In this document: positions 1-8,700 of the stretch, in pieces
Numbering within the stretch: the first letter of the stretch is position 1
Layout: each line of letters starts with the position of its first letter
NCBI GenBank assembly: GCA_048498995.1
Contig: JBEHWX010000031.1
Location: forward strand, 1 to 57,681
Direction: 5' to 3'
DNA length: 57,681 nucleotides
From: JBEHWX01 sp048498995
GTDB lineage: Bacteria > Bacteroidota > Ignavibacteria > OLB7
Translations under genes and position numbers: made by a program
Notes under the pieces: generated by a model
What the model was told of the DNA's origin: nothing
The model's input: only the letters and a program-made list of their open reading frames with translations
Database searches by the model: none

Positions 1-380
1 TTGGCGGGCGGTTGTAAGCGCCTCTCACGAAATGAGGGGCGCACGCTGAAGACGTGCGGCTACCCCCTCCACTTCCCGTCGAGTAGCTTCATTCCGTGGG
101 GGCTCTACGAGCCTCTCACGAAATGGGGGGCGCACGCTGAAGACGTGCGGCTACCCCCTCCACCTGCCGTCGGTTAGCCTCATTCCGTGGGGGCTCTACG
201 AGCCTCTCACGAAATGAGAGGCGCACGCTGAAGACGTGCGGCTACCCCCTCCACTTCCCGTCGAGTAGCTTCATTCCATGGGGGCTCTACGAGCCTCTCA
301 CGAAATGAGGGGCGCACGCTGAAGACGTGCGGCTACCCCTCCACTTCCCGTCGGTTAGCTTCATTCCGTGGGGGCTCTAA
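1..380. repeat. Tandem array of 91-bp units, four copies
   Basis: Four head-to-tail units with an exact 91-bp period; the 17-bp core palindrome starts at 41, 132, 223 and 314. Each unit holds three possible hairpins: gcctctca/tgagaggc around cgaaa, the core gcacgctgaagacgtgc, and ccccctccac pairing with gtggggg. Copies differ by a few substitutions (for example gtcgagtagc against gtcggttagc). The array enters from the left window edge and stops about 14 bp short of the stop codon of the minus-strand gene at 394, so it lies in that gene's 3' flank. There are no unique spacers, so it is not a CRISPR array. No gene is seen in 1..393. Confidence 0.93.
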
Positions 381-393
381 GCGTCCTTCGCGC

Positions 394-960
394 TCAGCGC
401 GCCGCGGCGCCGCTCCCTTCCGGAACCGGCTCTCCCCAGCGGGTGAGCGTGGGATGCTCCGGGTCGGCGACGGGGCAGCTTTCTCCCGGAAGGCGTGCCT
501 TGCGCGCGGCCACGCAGCCGCAGGCGCTGCAGACGCGCCGGTCGGCGTCGCTTCCGAGCGAGATCTTGTAGATCAGCCGATCCGGCGGATCGACCAGGTT
601 CGGACAGTGCCGGCAGGCATCGAAGCGACGCTCGAACGTGGCGGCATCGACCTTCGAGAAGCCGGAGGCTCCCCAGCGGATCAGCGCCGCCGCGGCCTTG
701 CCGATCAGCTCCGGATTCGAGTGCTCCACGAGAGCCTCCTGTCGCTCGAACGGTGCATTGGCCGGATCGGCGAGCAGCATCTCGAGCATGTCCGGACTTT
801 CCCGGCAGGCGATCAGATAGCCGGCGTAGCGCTCGTCGGTCAGCGCGCGGCGAACCGCGGCGGTCGGGATCGGGCGGCCGGTGCCGAGGTGGCTCGAAAG
901 CCGCGCCTCCATCTCGTCGAGCGTGGTGGCCGCGGCGATCTCTTTCATGATGTTCGTCAT
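394..960 (-). CDS. Small cysteine-rich, zinc-ribbon-like protein of the Tc operon
   Basis: A 188-aa protein of unknown function. The N-terminal two thirds look helical (it opens MTNIMKEIAAATTLDEME). The C-terminal third has two cysteine knuckles: CRHCPNLV, then about 25 residues later CSACGCVAARK followed by GESCP. The pattern C-x2-CGC-x3-K-x(n)-ESCP resembles small zinc-ribbon proteins of unknown role found in phages and bacterial genomes; this is family resemblance only. The ATG at 960 is preferred because a GAGGAG motif sits just upstream; the open frame runs further upstream but overlaps the end of the Hint gene. It is the last gene of the minus-strand run TcBC, TcA, Hint, this gene, 73 bp after the Hint protein. 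A role as chaperone or regulator of the toxin is only a guess. Confidence 0.75.
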   Translation of the reverse strand: MTNIMKEIAAATTLDEMEARLSSHLGTGRPIPTAAVRRALTDERYAGYLIACRESPDMLEMLLADPANAPFERQEALVEHSNPELIGKAAAALIRWGASGFSKVDAATFERRFDACRHCPNLVDPPDRLIYKISLGSDADRRVCSACGCVAARKARLPGESCPVADPEHPTLTRWGEPVPEGSGAAAR

Positions 961-1033
961 CGGTGAACTCCTCGCCGCGACCGTGGACGCGGGAGCGCCG
1001 AAGCGCCCCCGCGTCCCGGACCGGCTCACGTCA

Positions 1034-2740
1034 TCAGAGGGTGAATGAAATGTGGCTTCCCTGCGGCGCCAGCGGCTCGCCATCCATGTTGAGCACGTTG
1101 GCCACCGTCAGCGTGTACGTGCCCGGCACGAGCGCCACGTTGAGCGTCACGCGGGCGTGATTGACCGGATCGACCATCGCGGCGGTGACCACCGCGGCCG
1201 GCTGCAGATGGTAGTTGGCCGCCATCTGCGCCGTCGGGATATCCACCGGCAGGTTGAAGATCAGGACGAGCTGCGTCGGCGACGGGATCGCCTGCTGGAT
1301 CACGAAGTCGGGAAGATTCGGATCGGCGCAGCGCGGGAGATTGCCGAGCGAGAGCGCCGCGCGGAAGGCCGAGAGCCGGCAGTCGGTGCTCGGATTCTGG
1401 CACTTGTCGTTCGGATCTCCGCCACGGTCGGCCGGCGGGATCAGATTGAACAGATCGGCGATCTGCTCGATGCTTGCCCTGGCCATGTCCAGATAGAGGT
1501 TGTCCCACCAGATCCGTCCGAGCACGTTGGAGACGGCGCGGTAGTCGGCCGCGCCGGCGCAGTTGCCGACCGGATACTCGTCGTCGCTGTGCACGGCGAT
1601 CGCGACGAGGTGCGCGAGGATGAGCGACAGACCTTCCTGACGCACGGCGAACAGACGGACCAGCCCACCGGTCACCACCACGTACTGCTTGCCGAAGGAG
1701 CTCCAGGTGTAGGCGTTCGGCATGAAGTTGCTCCAGTCCAGCAGATAGATCGGACCGGGATAGAAGGTCTCGAACGTGGAGATCGCGTGCTCGGCCATCT
1801 CCATGGCGTAACTGCTGGTGAAGTCGCGCCGCGGCGCTCCTCCCTCGAGAATGTCGGCGGCCTGACGATCGGTGAGGAAGCTGTAGGCGGTGGCCGGGAC
1901 GTTGATCAGGGTGTTGAAGGAGATCGGCGTGAATCCGGCCGGCCATCCCTGCGGATCGCTGACGAACTCCTCGACCTCCGCGTTGTGGTACTGAAGCTGA
2001 TATTCCGCCGAGCCGGCCCGGAGGCGGCTGTCGAGATCATCGGCCATCAGCCCCGAGCCGATCTGCCCGGTGACGTAGCTGACCTGCACCGCGAGGTCGG
2101 CGCAGACGATGTTGTTGGCGTTGAGCAGGTGGCCGCTCAGGTCGTTGTTGACGAACGGCCCGGTGGCGATGTGGTGCACGCCGATCTTCCGCGTGCCGGC
2201 CTGCACGAAGCGGATCGTCACGATCGAATTGTCCGGGCGCACCAGCGCGTCGCCGACCTTCAGCGCGTTGGCCGGGATCAGCTTGCCGGTGGGCTGTAGA
2301 AACAGATGATCCTCGGTGACGAGGACATCCTCGGTCGACGATTCGTCGACGCCGTAGCGGATCAGGAGCATGTACGGCTCCGAGCCCTCGCTGGCCGGAA
2401 GCCCGGTGCTGGTGGCGACGCTGTAGCTCGCCCAATGATCGATCACGCCGTTGTTCATCACGGCGCTCCAGACCATGTCGCCGGCGACGAAGTCCTGGAT
2501 CATCTTGAACGCGCCGTCGGCGACGGCGATCGGCGTGTCGTAGCCGAAGCAGGAACAGCAGCAGTAGCAGACCGAGCCGTCCGGATTGTCGAGAACGTAG
2601 GGGCTCCCCGGTGCCCAGTTCCGGTTGTGGCAGGCATCGTCGATCCTCTTCTGGATCTTCATGCAGCGATCGTAATCGCACATCGTGCCTGGCGGGATCA
2701 TGTTGTTGACCTCTTCAATGCAGGTTTCTCGCCATCCCAT
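1034..2740 (-). CDS. Hint (intein/hedgehog-type) domain protein in the Tc operon
   Basis: A 568-aa protein. Residues about 58-215 form a Hint autoprocessing domain. It begins at a cysteine cluster with CFGYDTPI (candidate nucleophile Cys64), has the block-B type motif TEDH (142-145), the GDAL segment, and closes with GHLLNANNIVCAD. Hint domains cleave or rearrange the peptide bond before their first cysteine, and they occur in polymorphic toxins and hedgehog-like proteins. The centre (about 330-450) resembles an M48-like core (VVVTGGLVRLFAV, then ILAHLVAIAVH), but the metal-binding HExxH is not intact, so it is probably not a protease. The C-terminal 95 residues look like a bacterial Ig-like beta domain (PSPTQLVLIFNLPVD). 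No signal peptide. It begins 57 bp after the TcA stop. The ATG at 2740 was taken because it gives the full N-terminus; an internal ATG at residue 14 is also possible. Confidence 0.8.
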   Translation of the reverse strand: MGWRETCIEEVNNMIPPGTMCDYDRCMKIQKRIDDACHNRNWAPGSPYVLDNPDGSVCYCCCSCFGYDTPIAVADGAFKMIQDFVAGDMVWSAVMNNGVIDHWASYSVATSTGLPASEGSEPYMLLIRYGVDESSTEDVLVTEDHLFLQPTGKLIPANALKVGDALVRPDNSIVTIRFVQAGTRKIGVHHIATGPFVNNDLSGHLLNANNIVCADLAVQVSYVTGQIGSGLMADDLDSRLRAGSAEYQLQYHNAEVEEFVSDPQGWPAGFTPISFNTLINVPATAYSFLTDRQAADILEGGAPRRDFTSSYAMEMAEHAISTFETFYPGPIYLLDWSNFMPNAYTWSSFGKQYVVVTGGLVRLFAVRQEGLSLILAHLVAIAVHSDDEYPVGNCAGAADYRAVSNVLGRIWWDNLYLDMARASIEQIADLFNLIPPADRGGDPNDKCQNPSTDCRLSAFRAALSLGNLPRCADPNLPDFVIQQAIPSPTQLVLIFNLPVDIPTAQMAANYHLQPAAVVTAAMVDPVNHARVTLNVALVPGTYTLTVANVLNMDGEPLAPQGSHISFTL

Positions 2741-2797
2741 ACTGGGTTCTCCTTGATGATGTTGAGTGTGGTGGTGTATGTCGGCGACGCATCCGCG

Positions 2798-5700
2798 TCA
2801 CCACTGTAGATCCCCATCGAAATTCAGGATGAGGAAGACGTTGGTCAGTACCCCGGGGTCGAGGAAGCCGTCGCGCTTCAGGCAGGGATCTCCGGGATCG
2901 CACGCCGGCAGATTCGCCAGCCGGAAGGTGAGCGCGCGGCTTCCGGCCAGCACCTCCGACATCAGCGGCCGGACCTCCGGCGCGAGCTTTATCGCGAAAT
3001 CCCCCTCGGCCGTCAACGGCATCTCCACGCTGAGCGACGGCGTGACGTCGAGGACGAGGAACGGGGTGGCGCTGACGGTGGCCGTGCCGGCCGGGACCGC
3101 CACGCGCAGGTAGATGTCGGTGAGCCGGGCCCCGTCGACATGCGGCGGCACCAGCCCCCGCGGCAGATCGAACCGGAGCGTCTGCGTGGCCGGATTCGCG
3201 TGATCGTGCATCAGCGTGAACCAGCTCTCGGCATACTCCTGGCTCATGCTGAACAGCCGCGTTCCCTGATACATCCGTACAGCCGGCTGCGCGGTGACCT
3301 GATCGCGGAAGCGCGCTCCGCCATCCAGCGCGGTATACGCCACCTGGAGCACCACGTCAGAGATCGAGGCGAAGTCGAACCGGTTGGCCGCCGGCGGCAT
3401 CGACAGACGCCAGCTCGAGACCACCCCGGTTCCCTCGAACGGCAGGTACCGCTCGTCGTTGAAATCGAGCTCGAACATCCCGGTGTCGGCATTGCCGCTG
3501 GAGAGCGCCACCTGCTGGTTGATCCAGACGTTCGAGCGGAGAACATCCGCCCCCGGCGCCGGCGCGGCCGGGTCGCCGAGCAGATAGCGGACGGCGCCGA
3601 TATCCGGCTTCATGATGGTCTTGTTGGTGAGCTGGGTGAGCGTGGCCCTGATGTTCTGATAGGGGCCGGCCACCGCGGGGATGGTGATGGCGATCGAGGT
3701 GATCTTCCTGCGGTAGTGCCCAGGGTAATCGCGGTCGAAGAGCTGTTCGGACAGATCGATGGCGCAGGTGCCGGTGGTCTTCAGCTCCAGCAGCGCCGCC
3801 GGATCGAGCTGCATCAGGGAGATCGTCTTCCGGATCTCGAGCGCCCTGGCGTTTCCGTCCAGGTATGCCTTCTCCATCTGGCCGAGCGCCAGCATCAGCC
3901 CCTCGCCGGCGAGCAGTCCCTTATGCAGGCTGTCCCAGTAGCCGAAGTTGATGAAGGTGGCGTCGGCGCCGGTCTCGTACCGATAGGCGCGCTGCGCCGA
4001 CCGGGCCAGATCGAAGGCGAGCGTGTAGGTCTGGAAGTAGATCCCGGCAAGGCGGCCGGCCATCCACTGGTAGAGCTCGGCGTTGGTGAACTTGGAGCGG
4101 AGGTAGCTCTCCATCTCGCGGCTCTGCTCGATCGAGCGGAGGTGCGTCTCCAGATCCCGCTCAGCCATCCGGGCGCTCGTCTGGTTGGCGGCGATCATCG
4201 CCTCGATCTGCGCGGCATCGGTCGTGGCCAGGCGCGCCTGCAGATCCCACTCCTGTGCGCGGCGCTCGTAGCCGGCCATGGTCAGGCTCAGCCCCGCGAC
4301 GAAGGTGCCGATGCTGCTGAGCAGATCCATGTAGGAGCCGGCCGCCTGAATGCTCGCGCCGATCTCGCGTCCGCCGTAGGTCATCGCGAACGGCGAGCCG
4401 ACGTTCGGGATCAGATAGGCGATCGAGGAGGCGGTCTTGAGCACGCCGCTGGCGATGTTGAAGTAGTTGGCCGCGATGGTGGCGGCGATGTTCAGCACCT
4501 CGCCGTCGGAAAGCCCCTCGGCCAGCATGCCGGTGTAGAAGTCGACCCGGGTCCGCGCGTTGAGCAGACTCTGCTGGAGCGAATCTCCCTGTTCGGCGAT
4601 CTCTACCAGCTGCTGCTGCTTGATGTAGGTGGTCAGCTCCAGCAGCGTCTGTTCCTGCGTGGTCTGCAGCAGCGCGAGCTGTTCGGCGTCGCGCCGCTCC
4701 AGCGCGGCCTGGAGCGAGGCGCCGAGCTGCATGAGCGTGGATGTGAGCGAGCGTGCCCGGTCCAGGAGCGCGCCGAAGCGGTAGTAGGGGATCGGCGGCT
4801 CGAGCGGGCTCTCCACCGGCGCGCCGGCCTGCCCGGTGGCGGCGGAGCGGACGAGCGCTCTCGGGTCGAGCGGCGGGGCAAGCAGCGGCAGCGCGCGCTC
4901 GATGCCGCCGATGTTCATGCAGTGGCGGATCTTGTACAGACGGTCCTCCACCAGATCCCAGTAGGCGATGAGCTCTCCGTTCTCCGGCGCGCAGAAATAG
5001 GAATCGATCTCGTTGAACGGCACATGCGCGTAGCTCACCCCGTCGCCGGAGCTCGAGCCGGAGCTCCAGCCGGAGGTGAGGTTCTCCACCTGCACCAGGA
5101 ACTCCGGGATCTCCTCACCCCGGACGATGTAGCGGTCCATGATGGCCCTGACGCTGCTCGGCGCCGGACGCGGGCAGTCGCCGATCGAGCGGGGACGCGG
5201 GCCGAGCAGATCCGAGGCGAGCACGTAGAGATTCGTGGCCTGCTCGATCGACTCGCGCGTGTCCTGCGCGAAGAGGAAATCACCCCACTTCAACAGGTTG
5301 TCCAGATACTTCATCACCACTCCCTTGGCATAGGCCACCGGACGCAGATCGGCCACGGCGAAGGGATCGAAGGGATGTCCGTTGTAGGCGGCGATCTGCT
5401 GCGGGTTGGTGAGCATCTGACGGAGCGTCTCGATGGTCATCGACCGGAAGGGGAGGTAGCGCCAGAAGCGGTCGTTCGGATGCTGATCCCCCGGCTCCGA
5501 GGGGGACGTCGGATCGAAGATGTACTGATACCAGCGGCGGGCCTCGTCGAAGCGCTGGTTGGCGACGAGCCGGTCGGCCACCAGCCAGGGAGCATGCAGG
5601 AACAGCTCCCGGAAGTAGAGTCCGTACGCGCCGTAGAAATCGAGCTGATCGAAATGCTCCGGCACCACCACCGACGCCGTCGGCGTGAAGCGGGAGAAGG

Positions 5701-8700
5701 GAAGCTCCGGCAGCTTCTGCGCCTCGATCGTCAGGAGCGCGTCGATGCCGCCGGTCACCATCCGGCGACGGAGCGGGCCGATCGTGGAGGTCGACAAACG
5801 GTAGACCCGGAAGTGAAGATCCTGGAACGGGATACTCGATGTGGTGTAGGGGGCGGTGCGCAGGTCGAGCTCGTTCGCGTAGCCGGAGACGCTGCCGGCG
5901 ATTCTGACCACGATCTCCGAGATGCTCCTGATGTTCGGATCCTCGACGTTGAAGAGGAACTGCTCGTCGCCGTTGTCGAAGAGGAACCATCCGGGCTGGT
6001 TCTTCACCATCGTCAGGCGCGCGTTGCCGAGATCGATGCCGTGCAGCAGCTCGAACGTCGCGAGCGGAGCCTCGACGCCCACGGGATCTCCCGCCGGGAC
6101 GCGATCTCCATAGGCGTTGTCGTACAGGACGTTGGTGGTGGCGATCACGCCGAGCCCGGCGTTGGTCGTGTCCAGCCAGGCGCGGTACGGCTGCGGCTCG
6201 TCCTGCAGGTCGTCGTAATCGAACAGGAGCACGAACGGCGTCCCCTCCAGCAGATTCTCCCCGATCGTCGAGCCGGTGTCCAGCAGGATGTAGCCAGGAC
6301 GCGGGTTGTGATGATCGATCGCCCCCTGCGCGCGGAGTGCCGTATTGTAGATCGCCAGATCGAACTGGTATTTGTCCGGATTTCCGTTCGGGTCCGGCGG
6401 GCTCGGGACGGTGATCGGATCGGTCGGGAGACGATAGATCGCGCCGAGCGTCACGAGAATCTCCTCGACCGGCGGCTCGGCTCCGGGCTGTTCGCCGCCA
6501 TGCTCCCCCCCCAGCAGCGCCGGACCCGGCAGATGCACCACGCTGGCCTTCCTCCAGAAGAGCGCGCTCGGATCGATCAGCTCCGGATCGATGAACAGAT
6601 CGGCGTTGTAGCTGTCCGGAGTGAATTTCACCGGGAAGGTCTTCGACATCGTCTGCGGCTCGATCCACCGTTTCTGCGTGTCGAAGTAGGTGTACTTGAC
6701 CCGCGCCGTGTACGACACCGACTTGTGATCCTCGCCGCCGGAGAAGCTGGTGAAGGTGACCGACGTGGGATCGACCCAGAGGAGGAAGAGCCGCTCGTAG
6801 GCGAAGACCGGCGTGATATAGAACGCGTCGATCGTCAGCTCGATCCGTGTCCACGGCGTCCAGGTATTGCTCGCGTGCTCGAAGGTGCGGTAGTGGAACG
6901 TGTAGGGGGCGGTGGCGCTCCGTCCGAAGAGGAAGAGCGTATGGTTGATGCCGCCGGTCCCCGCGTCCTTGAGCGGAGCCACGAAGCTCTCGCAGGGGAC
7001 CAGCCCGCCGAGCGAGATGAACTCGTCGAAGTAGCTCCGGTACGACCGGTCGATCGTCTCCGAGGTGATGTTCGATTGCAGAAGGCTCTCCTTCAGCTCG
7101 TCGAACAGCGGCGTGGCGTTCGGCCGGAGCGTCGGGTCGAGGTAATTCTCCGGATAGAGGAAGATCTTCCGGTTGACCTCCCAGGCGCGATAGGTCGAGA
7201 TCCATTCCCACCAGACATCGGGGATGCCGATCGCTCCCACGCCGGCCTCCACGCCGATCCTGCAGCGCTGCATGTAGAGCTGCACCGAGGAGATCGCCTG
7301 CACGATGCGGGAGGTGGTGGCGCAGCCGCTCATCTCCACGTCGATCAGCAGGAACTGATACAGATCCGACGGCTTCCGGAGCAACGGGAGGCCGGGCGCG
7401 AGGAGCCACATCACGTAGCCGAGAAGCGCGTCCCGGTTCAGGGGATTCAGGCTGCCGGCCAGCGTCCGCATCAGCTCGGCGAACCGGTCGTCATCGTACT
7501 TGCCGTCGACGGCCGCCAGCGTCAGGCCGGCGACGGTGGTGAGCTCCTCCCAGTTGGCGCCGCTGAGAAGGCCGCCGAGCCCGCAGAGGCGCTTCACGAA
7601 GGAGATATCCACCCCCATCAGCGCGGCCTTGGTGAAGACCTCCCGGAGCAGGACCACGCCGCTCACCGTCCCCGGATCGAGGGGAACGCGCGGCTGCAGG
7701 AACGCGATCAGCTCGCAGATCTGCGCCGCGCTCCACCCGGTGATCGCGGCCAGCGCGGCGGTGTTCGTACTTCCCGCGCAGTCGGGACCGGCCGCCGGCA
7801 TCGCGAAGTAGGCCGCCCACCGGCCGTCGACGTCGTGGAAGTCGGTTACCAGCCGGCGATAGGCGTCGAGCGTCTGGATATTGGCGAAGGTGAGATCGGC
7901 CAGGTCGGCGATGCCGAAGCTGGACTCGTGGCCGATCACGGCGCGCGCGTCGGTGGTCGTCATCCCGAGCCGCCGCACCAGCAGGAGCGCCTGCGCCAGC
8001 GCCGTGAACAGATGGTCGAGCGCCGGCGGAATCGGATCGGCCTCCGGAAGGGGCGTCAGCAGCGCCTGGAGGTAATCGTCGAGCCCCACCACGTTCGGCC
8101 CGACGAACGGAAGGAGCACCACGAGCATGGTGGGATCGGCGTCGAGGAAGGTGGCCAGCCCGAGCTCCGCGTTGCTCTCCTGAAGCGCCCGCGCGCCGAG
8201 CACCGTCCGGACCGTGTGATCGATGTCCGCGCGGATGCCGAGCAGGATCTCGCGCGTCTCGCTCTGCTTCCGGTCGGCGGCGGGATCGCCCGGGAAGAGA
8301 TAGCCGAGATCGGTCGCGGCGTCGAAGCCGGGGCTGAGCGTGCCGGTGGTGGCTCCCTCGGCGGCCACGATCACCCCGTGCGCGGCCAGTGCCGCGAACG
8401 CCGCCAGTGCCTGCGCCGGATCGATGTCAGCGGTGACGAGCGTGCTCGACGCGTCGATCGGGAAGGTGAACGCGAGCGTCGCGGCCGAGATATCCCCCGG
8501 TCGGATAATGCCGATCGGCGTGACGATGCCGGCGGCCACGAGCGCGGCCAGGATCTCCGTCGCGCGCGCGATGTCGACGTTGCCGGTCAGGAGCGCTCCG
8601 GCGGTGAGGTGCGCCCCCTCCGACGAGGTCGCCAGCCCGTCGAGAAAGGGACGGATGCCGCCGGAGGTATAGCCGGGATCGGTGACCGGGTTCGGTGCGC

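Noticed and set aside
1..380. CRISPR array
   Set aside because: Units are contiguous 91-bp copies without unique spacers, and there are no cas genes in the window.
1034..2740. Protein-splicing intein in the Hint protein
   Set aside because: The C-terminal junction (NANNIVCAD) lacks the usual His-Asn plus nucleophile arrangement of splicing inteins, and the flanks do not form one known host protein.
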